From Kluyvera ascorbata_C (GTDB lineage: Bacteria; Pseudomonadota; Gammaproteobacteria; Enterobacterales; Enterobacteriaceae): a DNA stretch of 64,000 nt. Below the pieces are notes generated by a model. That model saw only the letters and a list, made by a program, of their open reading frames with translations, did not search any database and was not told where the DNA came from. A program made the translations under genes and the position numbers. The DNA lies in contig NZ_JBIQOI010000006.1 of the NCBI RefSeq assembly GCF_044197065.1, forward strand, positions 186,001 to 250,000. Reading direction: 5' to 3'. This document shows, piece after piece, positions 44,151-52,589 of the stretch; position 1 is the stretch's first letter, and each line of letters begins with the position of its first letter.

Positions 44151-44177
44151 AAGCCGGCCTGACGGCCGGCTTTTTTC
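44151..44177 (+). terminator. Intrinsic terminator after aceF
   Basis: Perfect 9-bp stem AAGCCGGCC/GGCCGGCTT, loop TGAC, followed by TTTT. It lets lpd be transcribed partly independently from its own promoter. Confidence 0.93.
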
Positions 44178-44237
44178 TGATAACCTCAGGATGATTTGGG
44201 GTTATCAGCAACAAAGGACAAAATCGTTTGCCGTTTG

Positions 44238-44269
44238 TTGTTTAAAAATTGTTAACAATTTTGTAAAAT
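44238..44269 (+). promoter_or_regulatory. lpd promoter region
   Basis: AT-rich sequence with the palindrome TTGTTAACAA (44249-44258) and a -10-like TAAAAT (44264-44269). lpd has its own promoter with ArcA control in E. coli at this position. A clear -35 could not be chosen. Confidence 0.55.
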
Positions 44270-44351
44270 ACACGCGGATAGAACGTCCCGGTGGATGATG
44301 GGCGTAATAACTATAACGTCAGACCGCCGGATACAAATGATAGAGGTCATG

Positions 44352-45776
44352 ATGAGTACTGAAATTAAAACTCAGGTCGTGGTACTTGGGGCAGGTCCTG
44401 CGGGCTACTCTGCTGCATTCCGTTGCGCTGATTTAGGTCTGGAAACCGTAATCGTAGAACGTTACAGCACCCTCGGTGGTGTTTGTCTGAACGTTGGCTG
44501 TATCCCTTCTAAAGCACTGCTGCACGTTGCAAAAGTTATCGAAGAAGCCAAATCGCTGGCTGAACACGGTATCGTCTTCGGCGAGCCGAAAACCGATATC
44601 GACAAAATTCGTACCTGGAAAGAGAAAGTTATCACTCAACTGACCGGCGGTCTGGCTGGTATGGCGAAAGGCCGTAAAGTGAAAGTGGTAAACGGTCTGG
44701 GTAAATTCACCGGGGCAAACACCCTGGAAGTGGAAGGCGAGAACGGCAAAACCGTGATCAACTTCGACAACGCTATCATCGCGGCGGGTTCCCGTCCGAT
44801 TGAACTGCCATTCATTCCACATGAAGATCCACGCGTTTGGGACTCCACAGACGCCCTGGAACTGAAAGAAGTGCCAAAACGCCTGCTGGTCATGGGCGGT
44901 GGTATCATCGGTCTGGAAATGGGTACCGTGTACCATGCGCTGGGTTCAGAGATTGACGTGGTTGAAATGTTCGACCAGGTTATCCCGGCTGCAGACAAAG
45001 ACATCGTTAAAGTCTTCACCAAACGCATCAGCAAGAAATTCAACCTGATGCTGGAAACCAAAGTGACCGCCGTTGAAGCAAAAGAAGACGGTATCTATGT
45101 TTCCATGGAAGGCAAAAAAGCCCCTGCAGAAGCACAGCGTTATGACGCCGTGCTGGTGGCTATCGGTCGTGTACCGAACGGTAAAAACCTCGACGCGGGC
45201 AAAGCTGGCGTAGAAGTTGACGACCGTGGCTTCATCCATGTCGACAAACAGCTGCGTACCAACGTACCGCACATCTTTGCTATCGGCGATATCGTCGGTC
45301 AGCCTATGCTGGCGCACAAAGGTGTTCACGAAGGCCACGTTGCTGCTGAAGTTATCGCAGGTCAGAAACACTACTTCGATCCGAAAGTGATTCCATCCAT
45401 TGCGTATACCGATCCGGAAGTTGCCTGGGTTGGTCTGACTGAGAAAGAAGCGAAAGAGAAAGGCATCAGCTATGAAACCGCCACCTTCCCGTGGGCAGCT
45501 TCTGGCCGTGCTATCGCTTCCGACTGCGCAGACGGTATGACCAAACTGATCTTCGACAAAGAATCTCACCGTGTTATCGGTGGTGCGATTGTCGGTACCA
45601 ACGGCGGCGAGCTGCTGGGTGAAATCGGTCTGGCTATCGAAATGGGTTGTGATGCTGAAGATATCGCGCTGACCATCCACGCTCACCCGACTCTGCACGA
45701 GTCTGTTGGCCTGGCAGCAGAAATCTTTGAAGGTAGCATTACCGACCTGCCAAACGCGAAAGCGAAGAAGAAGTAA
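44352..45776 (+). CDS. lpd: Dihydrolipoamide dehydrogenase Lpd (E3)
   Basis: FAD flavoprotein that reoxidises lipoyl groups for pyruvate and 2-oxoglutarate dehydrogenase and the glycine cleavage system. The protein has 474 residues from ATG 44352, equal to E. coli. The N-terminal FAD loop is VVVLGAGPAGYSAAF, the redox-active disulfide is GGVCLNVGCIPSKA (Cys45/Cys50 region), the NAD loop is VMGGGIIGLEMG, and the C-terminal catalytic HAHPTLHE is present. The long frame from 44295 includes the leader and is not used. Confidence 0.98.
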   Translation: MSTEIKTQVVVLGAGPAGYSAAFRCADLGLETVIVERYSTLGGVCLNVGCIPSKALLHVAKVIEEAKSLAEHGIVFGEPKTDIDKIRTWKEKVITQLTGGLAGMAKGRKVKVVNGLGKFTGANTLEVEGENGKTVINFDNAIIAAGSRPIELPFIPHEDPRVWDSTDALELKEVPKRLLVMGGGIIGLEMGTVYHALGSEIDVVEMFDQVIPAADKDIVKVFTKRISKKFNLMLETKVTAVEAKEDGIYVSMEGKKAPAEAQRYDAVLVAIGRVPNGKNLDAGKAGVEVDDRGFIHVDKQLRTNVPHIFAIGDIVGQPMLAHKGVHEGHVAAEVIAGQKHYFDPKVIPSIAYTDPEVAWVGLTEKEAKEKGISYETATFPWAASGRAIASDCADGMTKLIFDKESHRVIGGAIVGTNGGELLGEIGLAIEMGCDAEDIALTIHAHPTLHESVGLAAEIFEGSITDLPNAKAKKK

Positions 45777-45787
45777 TCTTCTGACCC

Positions 45788-45863
45788 GTAGTCCGGCGAG
45801 CATAGCGACGCCGGGGCACGCACGGTCTTCCCGGAGTCGGCTAACGCCTCGTCCGGGCTACCC
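45788..45863. repeat. REP-like element after lpd
   Basis: GTAGTCCGGCGAGCATAGCG...GACGCCGGGG and the inverted partner CCCGGAGTCGGCTAACGCC...GTCCGGGCTAC; the two halves are opposite copies of the GTAGCCCGGACGAGG family. Confidence 0.78.
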
Positions 45864-45866
45864 TAG

Positions 45867-45897
45867 AAAAAAGCGGCTTAACGGCCGCTTTTTTTTA
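45867..45897 (+). terminator. Intrinsic terminator after lpd
   Basis: Stem AAGCGGC/GCCGCTT, loop TTAACG, with eight T residues downstream and A residues upstream. Confidence 0.93.
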
Positions 45898-46098
45898 TGC
45901 TTTCTGTCAACGAATTATGTCAAACCGTAGCAAAGTTTGCGAAGCGGGTTACCGTTTTCCGACGCTATTGCTCTGTTTTCGGCACCTTCATTCTCTCATT
46001 CCCCAATTATCCGGAAATGTTCTGTTATAGCTTGCCGCAATTTGAATAATAATCACGGTGTAAACTGATAGCAGGCTAATAAATTAAGGTTTAAGACG
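45898..46098. other. Spacer upstream of small exported protein gene
   Basis: About 200 bp with a drop in GC near 46020-46098. A TAAACT (about 46062) could be a -10, but no matching -35 is seen. No other structure was found. The total gap from lpd to this gene is 322 bp. Confidence 0.4.
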
Positions 46099-46383
46099 AT
46101 GAAAATGTTTCTGACGACAGCAGCCTTAGCTGCAACGCTGGTTTCAGGTATGGCTTTTGCGAGCGATGCGACGATCCCGTGGGCTGATAACAGCGGTGGT
46201 ACAGAAAGTACGCACATTGCCGCGATGGGTCAGAACCTGAACGCTGAGCATCAGCAGGTAACAAAAACGCAGGAAGGGGTGTGGGCTGATAACTCCGGCA
46301 GCATCAGCGCCGATGAAGCCGCGCTGACCAGCAGCAAGCCAGCGGTACAAGGTCACCCTGAACTGATGCCGCACCAGGGCTAA
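46099..46383 (+). CDS. Small exported protein with duplicated WADNSG motif
   Basis: I do not recognise a named family. The frame encodes 94 residues with a good Sec signal peptide (MKMFLTTAALAATLVSGMAFA, cleaved after residue 21 at AFA-SD). The mature part of about 73 residues is polar and has no Cys. The motif WADNSG occurs twice, near residues 28 and 62, each followed by a Ser/Thr-rich run, suggesting an internal duplication. The ATG follows TTAAGG and the gene ends in a strong terminator, which supports a real gene. It is convergent with the DUF2950 gene. Confidence 0.75.
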   Translation: MKMFLTTAALAATLVSGMAFASDATIPWADNSGGTESTHIAAMGQNLNAEHQQVTKTQEGVWADNSGSISADEAALTSSKPAVQGHPELMPHQG

Positions 46384-46406
46384 GTTCACGGTATCGATGT
46401 GTGAAA

Positions 46407-46446
46407 AGTGCCCGGCAGCGTGCAGACGCCGTCGGGCATTTTTTTA
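46407..46446 (+). terminator. Terminator of small exported protein gene
   Basis: TGCCCGGC/GCCGTCGGGCA stem (one bulge) followed by TTTTTTT. It overlaps the stop codon of the convergent DUF2950 gene. Confidence 0.88.
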
Positions 46447-47253
46447 CTCCGCAACCGCCTGCCAGCCCGCGCTGGCATCGGGGTCAAAGTGGCTAATCGC
46501 CTGCGCTTTCTGTTCAGACTCAGCGCCGAGGTTGGCTTCATAAACGCGATCGTTTTGATCCACCATAAAGCTCATCACGCCGGTTTGTCCCCACTCAACG
46601 GGCCAGGCGAGTAAGGCAACGTCGCCTTTGTCGCCCTCAGGCAGAATGCGGAAATGGTAGCCATGATAGCCTTCCCCAGGCACCGCTGGGCTAAAGTTTG
46701 GCCCTAAGGGGCTTGGCGTTTCTCCCGGCGCGATAGGCCAGTAGAGGCCATCTTTTTTTCCTTCGCTACTGATAATTTTCTGCGCCCAGGCGTGGTTCAA
46801 CTGGTAGTAGTCCTGCTGGGCATCCACGTAGGCGTGCATCGCCTCAATGGCTGACAGTTCGTTACGCCCGATGGCACGAGTCAGAATCTCCTCTTTCCCC
46901 GCGGCCATGTTGAACTCCCATCCATCGGCATTTTTTTCCATGGGAATAGGCAATCGCCAACCGTCATTGCCGACGTCCAGCCAGGCGGTATTACCTTGAT
47001 TGACGATCCGGTGACTCATCTGCCAATCGCGCAGGAAACGATCGACGGCATCCTGATCAACACCATCGGGGGGTAAGAACTGCTGCCAGTTATCGCCGAG
47101 TAGCTTATCCAGCTCAGCATCGTTTTTCTGCGTGACCGCGTTGACCAGCGCGCTAGCGGCCTGGTCCGGGGTGGCGAAGGTCTGCTGCGCCAGCGCCATC
47201 AGTGGTGACATCGCCAGCGCCAGCAGCGCTATCTGTATCTGCTTTTTCATCAC
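46444..47253 (-). CDS. DUF2950 exported protein
   Basis: Uncharacterised protein of the DUF2950 type. It has 269 residues with a Sec signal peptide (cleavage near ALA-QQ, residue 22) and begins MMKK, so the start could be at either Met. Motifs in the mature part are FATPDQAASALVNAV, NDGWRLPIPM, and GYHGYHFRIL with GQTGVMSFMVDQNDRVYE, a globular mostly beta-like sequence ending DPDASAGWQAV. It starts 8 nt after yacH on the same strand, so the two form an operon. DUF2950 and DUF3300 genes are, to my knowledge, often neighbours in proteobacteria. Function unknown; periplasmic or outer-membrane-associated is likely. Confidence 0.85.
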   Translation of the reverse strand: MMKKQIQIALLALAMSPLMALAQQTFATPDQAASALVNAVTQKNDAELDKLLGDNWQQFLPPDGVDQDAVDRFLRDWQMSHRIVNQGNTAWLDVGNDGWRLPIPMEKNADGWEFNMAAGKEEILTRAIGRNELSAIEAMHAYVDAQQDYYQLNHAWAQKIISSEGKKDGLYWPIAPGETPSPLGPNFSPAVPGEGYHGYHFRILPEGDKGDVALLAWPVEWGQTGVMSFMVDQNDRVYEANLGAESEQKAQAISHFDPDASAGWQAVAE

Positions 47254-47261
47254 ATTCTCCT

Positions 47262-48935
47262 TTAGCGCCGACGGAACTCATGGTGCCCGGCGGCAATACC
47301 GCCATTATGCTGCTCAGCGCCAAGGCCGGAAGCATGGCGGCTCTGTAACCCGCGAGACTGCTGCGCTTGCCATGACGGTGCGCGGCTTTCATTGCCGCTG
47401 AGCGCCGTGTTATGCAGACTGCCGCCGTTGGCGCGCAGCGCGCTGTTCTGGCCCATCATTCCGGCATTGAGGTGTGGCTTCTGGCCGTTGAGTCGCTCAT
47501 GCGTTTGCAGATTCTGGTGCTGGGTCGTATTCAACTGCGGATGCGACTGTTGAATACGCTGCTGTGCAGCGGCGCGCTGCGAAACCGAGTGGCTCGGCGT
47601 TCGGCTGGTTGGGGCGTCGTAGCCGCGGAAGTTATTGCGCTGCGCGGATTGATTCCACTGCTGCTTGGCCGCGCGGCGCTGAGCATCACGTGAACCTTGC
47701 CATACGGGACTGGCGCTGGTTCCACCGGTATGCGTACGCTGCTGCAGTTGCGACATCGCCGCCTGGCGCTGGCTGTCGCGGTTAGGCTGTGCATGCTGAG
47801 TGGCGCTTAGCCCGCCAACGGCCTCCGTTTGATGGGGGGCAACCAACGCTGGCGTCTGATGGGTGGCGCTCAGTCCACCCGCGACGTTGGTCTGATGGAA
47901 CCGTTGCGCCACGCTGTTATTCGGGTACGGCGTGTTGCCGCGATACGCCGGGTTGTGCTGCCAGCCCATCGTCTGCCCGCTGATATTTTGCCCGCTTATC
48001 TTGTTGAAGTTGTTCACGTTAATGTTGATGTTATCGCCATTATGCTGATAGCCCGGTGGATGGCCGCCGTGATCGTCATAATGATCGTCATGATGATCAT
48101 CGTCGTGATGATGATGGTCGTCATCATCCCAATCGATATTACTGAAAATCGCATAGGTGGTTGCTACACCAAGGCTATAGCCGAAGCCGCGCACAAAGCT
48201 GTCGGCAAACTGCTCCCCCGGAGGCGGCGGCAGATAGACCGGCGGCGCGGAGGTGTATGGCCAGCTGCTGCCGTAAACCACCGTCGGGTTGTAGTTCGGC
48301 ACGTAGACCACCTGCGGGTTGCTCGGCTCAATCTTGATAACCGTCGGCGCGCTGTTGGTGGCATGGGTAGAGGTCGGTGAGGCCGCGCGTTTAGTCGTGG
48401 TGACCGTCTGCTGCGGCGTCGATTTCAGCGAGCCGGTCTGCTGGGCGAGCTGGCGCAGTTTCTGCACCGCATCCATCACGTCCTGCGGTTGCGCCAGAAA
48501 TGCGTTACCGAGGTTGGTCACCCACTGCGGATCTTCACCCATCATGCCTGTCAACTGCGGGAAGGCGACCAGCGATTTCACGCTGGCATCCCACGGTTGA
48601 TTCGCCACGGCTTTTACCGCCGCATCGCCCTGCTGGCCGGGATGGTCTTTCGACCACTGTACTGCCTGCGTCACGCTATCCGGATAGGTTGAAGCCATCA
48701 GCACCTGCGACAGCAGCGGGTCCGGGTACAGTGCGATAGGGGCTACCCACTGCGTAATTTGGGCGGTGGTGTAGGTGACCGGGGCAGGGGCAGCTTCAGG
48801 TGCCGTTACCGCAACCGCAGGCGGCGCGTCAGGCGTGACGGGCTCCCGGCTTTTGACGTACAGCGTACCGGCGGCTGCGAGCAGCCCGGCGCTGCAGATA
48901 AGCGCAATATAGTGAGGCTTAAAGGGCAAAGTCAT
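47262..48935 (-). CDS. yacH: DUF3300 protein YacH
   Basis: Uncharacterised exported or membrane-anchored protein. It has 557 residues (E. coli YacH is about 617). The N-terminus has one hydrophobic segment (YIALICSAGLLAAAGTLYV, about 9-27), then a Pro/Ala-rich linker and the DUF3300 domain (about 58-280: WVAPIALYPDPLLSQVLMAS, VVYVPNYNPTVVYGSSWP). A very His/Asp-rich tract at about 268-300 could bind metal ions. The rest is low-complexity Gln/Asn/His-rich, including two copies of a GGLSATxxxxA unit. It sits between lpd and acnB as in E. coli. Confidence 0.88.
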   Translation of the reverse strand: MTLPFKPHYIALICSAGLLAAAGTLYVKSREPVTPDAPPAVAVTAPEAAPAPVTYTTAQITQWVAPIALYPDPLLSQVLMASTYPDSVTQAVQWSKDHPGQQGDAAVKAVANQPWDASVKSLVAFPQLTGMMGEDPQWVTNLGNAFLAQPQDVMDAVQKLRQLAQQTGSLKSTPQQTVTTTKRAASPTSTHATNSAPTVIKIEPSNPQVVYVPNYNPTVVYGSSWPYTSAPPVYLPPPPGEQFADSFVRGFGYSLGVATTYAIFSNIDWDDDDHHHHDDDHHDDHYDDHGGHPPGYQHNGDNININVNNFNKISGQNISGQTMGWQHNPAYRGNTPYPNNSVAQRFHQTNVAGGLSATHQTPALVAPHQTEAVGGLSATQHAQPNRDSQRQAAMSQLQQRTHTGGTSASPVWQGSRDAQRRAAKQQWNQSAQRNNFRGYDAPTSRTPSHSVSQRAAAQQRIQQSHPQLNTTQHQNLQTHERLNGQKPHLNAGMMGQNSALRANGGSLHNTALSGNESRAPSWQAQQSRGLQSRHASGLGAEQHNGGIAAGHHEFRRR

Positions 48936-49226
48936 GGTGGTTCTCCAGGGAACTACACAGTCCGTAACAGAGGGTCGGATATGCCGCGAGTATAATGAGG
49001 CTATTGTTTATTTTTTGATTAAAGCAGGGATTTTTGCGGTGGGGAGGGAAATCTGACAAGAGTTTACACTGCCAGAAAGAGGACAAAATAATCGAGCCTC
49101 GGCGTCAGTATCGCCCGTTTTTCATCCTCTTAGTTGTCATACTTTCATAACAAAATGTTTAATACCCCGCCCATTCGATGGTTTTTTTTCATCGTAAAAC
49201 GGCTTTTTTTAATCTGTTATATCAAC

Positions 49227-49240
49227 ATTAACGATTCAGC
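49227..49240 (-). promoter_or_regulatory. Cra box upstream of acnB
   Basis: On the minus strand it reads GCTGAATCGTTAAT, which fits all 14 positions of the Cra consensus RSTGAAWCSNTHHW. It lies 32 bp upstream of the acnB -35, a position suited to activation. Confidence 0.7.
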
Positions 49241-49271
49241 AAATATTTAATGTTGCTTTTTTGTAAACAGA

Positions 49272-49300
49272 TTAACACCCTTCTGAAATCCTGCTATGCT
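49272..49300 (+). promoter_or_regulatory. acnB promoter
   Basis: TTAACA (49272-49277), 17-bp spacer, TATGCT (49295-49300) with a TGC extended -10. Transcription would start near 49307. Confidence 0.75.
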
Positions 49301-49400
49301 GGCCTCGCGGTACCGGGCTTTTACCCTACAAACTGCTGTCTCACAGGAGCGTGAAGAGATCGCCGACCGCATATGACAATGAGAGCGAGGAGATACCGTC

Positions 49401-51998
49401 GTGCTAAAAGAATACCGTGAGCACGTAGCTGAGCGTGCCGCCGAAGGGATTGTTGCTAAACCCTTAGATGCTACCCAAATGGCCGCGCTGGTTGAGCTGC
49501 TGAAGAATCCGCCTGCTGGCGAAGAAGAATTCCTGTTAGACCTGTTAACCAACCGTGTACCGCCGGGCGTTGATGAAGCCGCCTACGTCAAAGCGGGTTT
49601 CCTCGCCGCTGTCGCGAAAGGCGAAGCCACTTCCCCACTGGTTACCCCAGAAAAAGCCATCGAACTGTTAGGCACCATGCAGGGTGGTTACAACATCCAT
49701 CCGCTGATCGATGCGCTGGACGATGCGAAACTGGCACCGATTGCTGCCAAAGCGCTGTCCCACACCCTGCTGATGTTCGATAACTTCTATGACGTAGAAG
49801 AGAAAGCCAAAGCGGGCAATGCTTATGCTAAGCAGGTTGTTCAGTCCTGGGCCGATGCCGAATGGTTCCTGAACCGCCCTGCGTTGGCAGATAAAATCAC
49901 CGTTACCGTGTTCAAAGTAACCGGTGAAACCAACACTGATGACCTGTCTCCGGCGCCGGATGCCTGGTCTCGCCCGGATATCCCTCTGCACGCGCTGGCG
50001 ATGCTGAAAAACGCCCGTGAAGGCATTGACCCGGATCAGCCGGGTGCCGTTGGCCCGATCAAACAGATCGAAGCCCTGCAGCAGAAAGGTTTCCCGCTGG
50101 CCTACGTCGGCGACGTTGTGGGTACCGGTTCTTCCCGTAAATCCGCAACCAACTCCGTACTGTGGTTCATGGGTGACGATATCCCTCATGTACCGAACAA
50201 ACGCGGCGGCGGCCTGTGCCTCGGCGGCAAAATTGCCCCTATCTTCTTCAACACCATGGAAGATGCAGGCGCACTGCCAATTGAAGTTGATGTTTCTAAC
50301 CTGAATATGGGCGACGTGATTGACGTTTACCCGTTCAAAGGTGAAGTGCGTAACCACGAAACCGGCGAACTGCTGGCGACCTTCGAGCTGAAGACCGACG
50401 TGCTGATCGACGAAGTGCGTGCCGGTGGCCGTATCCCGCTGATTATCGGCCGTGGCCTGACTACCAAAGCGCGTGAAGCGCTGGGTCTGCCGCATAGCGA
50501 TGTATTCCGTCAGGCGAAAGACGTGGCGGAAAGCAGCCGCGGTTTCTCTCTGGCACAGAAAATGGTTGGCCGCGCCTGTGGTGTGAAAGGTATCCGTCCG
50601 GGCGCGTACTGCGAACCGAAGATGACCTCCGTAGGTTCTCAGGATACCACCGGCCCAATGACCCGTGACGAACTGAAAGACCTGGCGTGCCTGGGCTTCT
50701 CTTCTGACCTGGTGATGCAGTCCTTCTGTCACACGGCCGCGTATCCGAAGCCGGTTGACGTGACCACGCACCACACGCTGCCAGACTTCATTATGAACCG
50801 TGGCGGCGTCTCCCTGCGTCCGGGCGACGGCGTTATCCACTCCTGGCTGAACCGTATGCTGTTGCCAGATACCGTGGGTACCGGCGGTGACTCCCATACC
50901 CGTTTCCCAATCGGTATCTCCTTCCCGGCAGGTTCTGGTCTGGTGGCGTTTGCTGCTGCGACCGGTGTGATGCCGCTGGATATGCCAGAATCCGTACTGG
51001 TGCGCTTCAAAGGCAAAATGCAGCCGGGTATCACTCTGCGTGACCTGGTTCATGCGATCCCGCTGTATGCGATTCGCCAGGGTCTGCTGACCGTTGAGAA
51101 GAAAGGTAAGAAAAACATCTTCTCTGGTCGCATCCTGGAAATCGAAGGTCTGCCGGATCTCAAAGTTGAGCAGGCGTTCGAGCTGACAGATGCCTCCGCA
51201 GAGCGTTCCGCTGCGGGCTGTACCATCAAGCTGAACAAAGAGCCAATCGTTGAGTACCTGACCTCTAACATCGTTCTGCTGAAGTGGATGATCGCGGAAG
51301 GCTACGGCGACCGTCGTACGCTGGAACGTCGTGTACAGGGCATGGAAAAATGGCTGGCGGATCCGCAGCTGCTGGAAGCGGATGCTGACGCAGAATACGC
51401 GGCGGTGATCGACATCGATCTGGCTGACATTAAAGAGCCAATCCTTTGTGCGCCAAACGATCCGGACGATGCGCGTCTGCTGTCTGACGTGCAGGGTGAG
51501 AAGATCGACGAAGTGTTCATCGGTTCCTGCATGACCAACATCGGCCACTTCCGTGCTGCCGGTAAGCTGCTGGACAACCACAAAGGCCAACTGCCGACCC
51601 GCCTGTGGGTGGCTCCGCCAACCCGTATGGACGCCGCTCAGTTGACCGAAGAAGGTTACTACAGCGTGTTCGGTAAGAGCGGTGCGCGTATCGAGATCCC
51701 TGGCTGTTCCCTGTGCATGGGTAACCAGGCGCGCGTAGCGGACGGTGCGACGGTCGTTTCGACCTCAACCCGTAACTTCCCGAACCGTTTAGGTACCGGC
51801 GCGAACGTCTTCCTGGCTTCCGCAGAGCTGGCGGCGGTTTCGGCGCTGATCGGTAAGCTGCCAACTCCGGAAGAGTATCAGACCTTCGTGGCTCAGGTAG
51901 ATAAGACGGCGGTGGATACCTACCGTTACCTGAACTTCGACCAGCTCTCTCAGTACACCGAGAAAGCGGACGGCGTCATCTTCCAGACCGCAGTATAA
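49401..51998 (+). CDS. acnB: Aconitate hydratase B AcnB
   Basis: Main TCA-cycle aconitase (citrate to isocitrate) with a [4Fe-4S] cluster; the apo-form binds mRNA. The protein has 865 residues, equal to E. coli, from GTG 49401 preceded by a GAGGAGA ribosome binding site. The N-terminal HEAT-like domain is at about 1-160, followed by the swivel domain (domain 4 precedes 1-3 in AcnB). Cluster cysteines are in FIGSCMTNIGHF (near 710) and CSLCMGNQARV (near 769 and 772). Codon use is strongly optimised. Confidence 0.98.
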   Translation: MLKEYREHVAERAAEGIVAKPLDATQMAALVELLKNPPAGEEEFLLDLLTNRVPPGVDEAAYVKAGFLAAVAKGEATSPLVTPEKAIELLGTMQGGYNIHPLIDALDDAKLAPIAAKALSHTLLMFDNFYDVEEKAKAGNAYAKQVVQSWADAEWFLNRPALADKITVTVFKVTGETNTDDLSPAPDAWSRPDIPLHALAMLKNAREGIDPDQPGAVGPIKQIEALQQKGFPLAYVGDVVGTGSSRKSATNSVLWFMGDDIPHVPNKRGGGLCLGGKIAPIFFNTMEDAGALPIEVDVSNLNMGDVIDVYPFKGEVRNHETGELLATFELKTDVLIDEVRAGGRIPLIIGRGLTTKAREALGLPHSDVFRQAKDVAESSRGFSLAQKMVGRACGVKGIRPGAYCEPKMTSVGSQDTTGPMTRDELKDLACLGFSSDLVMQSFCHTAAYPKPVDVTTHHTLPDFIMNRGGVSLRPGDGVIHSWLNRMLLPDTVGTGGDSHTRFPIGISFPAGSGLVAFAAATGVMPLDMPESVLVRFKGKMQPGITLRDLVHAIPLYAIRQGLLTVEKKGKKNIFSGRILEIEGLPDLKVEQAFELTDASAERSAAGCTIKLNKEPIVEYLTSNIVLLKWMIAEGYGDRRTLERRVQGMEKWLADPQLLEADADAEYAAVIDIDLADIKEPILCAPNDPDDARLLSDVQGEKIDEVFIGSCMTNIGHFRAAGKLLDNHKGQLPTRLWVAPPTRMDAAQLTEEGYYSVFGKSGARIEIPGCSLCMGNQARVADGATVVSTSTRNFPNRLGTGANVFLASAELAAVSALIGKLPTPEEYQTFVAQVDKTAVDTYRYLNFDQLSQYTEKADGVIFQTAV

Positions 51999-52002
51999 GA
52001 AT

Positions 52003-52058
52003 GTAGCCCGGACGAGGTGCGTTAGCGCCGACTCCGGGAGCTGCGCTTGGGCGGGCTA
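52003..52058. repeat. REP-like element after acnB
   Basis: TGTAGCCCGGACGAGGTGCGTTAGCGCCGACTCCGGG-type unit (positions only; it is longer than shown elsewhere) ending GGGCGGGCTAC. It sits between the acnB stop and the terminator. Confidence 0.78.
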
Positions 52059-52063
52059 CTAAT

Positions 52064-52095
52064 AAAGGCGAGAGTTTGAACTCTCGCCTTTTTTA
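52064..52095 (+). terminator. Intrinsic terminator after acnB
   Basis: 13-bp inverted repeat AAAGGCGAGAGTT/AACTCTCGCCTTT with a minimal loop and further T residues. Confidence 0.93.
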
Positions 52096-52201
52096 TTTTC
52101 CATTCCTCCCGCCGCTACGCTTTTTTTATTCCTTGGGACTGCGATAATTACCTATAGGTACAATGCAGCGGTGACGCATTGCCTTTGTAGAGGAACAGAT
52201 T

Positions 52202-52564
52202 ATGGATTATGAATTTCTGCGTGACGTTACCGGAGGGGTAAAAGTACGTATGTCGATGGGCCACGAAGTGGTCGGTCACTGGTTTAATGAAGAGGTCAAA
52301 GACAACCTCTCACTCCTGGACGAAGTCGAACAGGCTGCACGTACCGTCAAAGGCAGCGAACGCTCATGGCAGCGCGCCGGGCATGAATACACCCTGTGGC
52401 TGGACGGCGAAGAAGTGATGATTCGCGCCAATCAGCTGGAGATTTCCGGCGATGAGATGGAAGAGGGGATGAGCTACTACGATGAAGAGAGCTTGTCGCT
52501 GTGCGGCGTTGAGGACTTTTTGCAGGTCGTTACCGCCTATCGCGAGTTTTTAAAGCAGCGCTAA
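52202..52564 (+). CDS. yacL: UPF0231 protein YacL
   Basis: Small acidic protein of unknown function, conserved in Enterobacteriaceae. It has 120 residues, equal to E. coli: MDYEFLRDVTGGVKVRMSMG at the start, with a very acidic middle (ISGDEMEEGMSYYDEESLSL, about 82-101). No signal peptide or membrane span. It stands alone with its own upstream spacer of about 100 bp after the acnB terminator. In E. coli speD and speE follow on the other strand; here yacC follows directly. Confidence 0.93.
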   Translation: MDYEFLRDVTGGVKVRMSMGHEVVGHWFNEEVKDNLSLLDEVEQAARTVKGSERSWQRAGHEYTLWLDGEEVMIRANQLEISGDEMEEGMSYYDEESLSLCGVEDFLQVVTAYREFLKQR

Positions 52565-52569
52565 CGGAT

Positions 52570-52589
52570 GCGGAGCCTGTGGGCTCCGC
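52570..52589. terminator. Hairpin between convergent yacL and yacC
   Basis: Perfect 8-bp stem GCGGAGCC/GGCTCCGC with a TGTG loop. It fills most of the 33-bp gap between the stop codons, at the point where speDE are found in E. coli. Confidence 0.6.

Larger units (their letters stand above)
48936..49400. other. yacH-acnB divergent control region
   Basis: 465 bp without a credible gene. It holds AT-rich blocks (about 49000-49030 and 49140-49260), a Cra box at 49227, the acnB promoter at 49272, and a leader of about 95 nt. CRP and ArcA control acnB in E. coli; no convincing site for either was picked here. Confidence 0.65.

Noticed and set aside
49668..51590. 640-codon minus-strand frame across acnB
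   Set aside because: Same codon-bias artefact as over aceE; the protein looks random and the acnB frame is certain.
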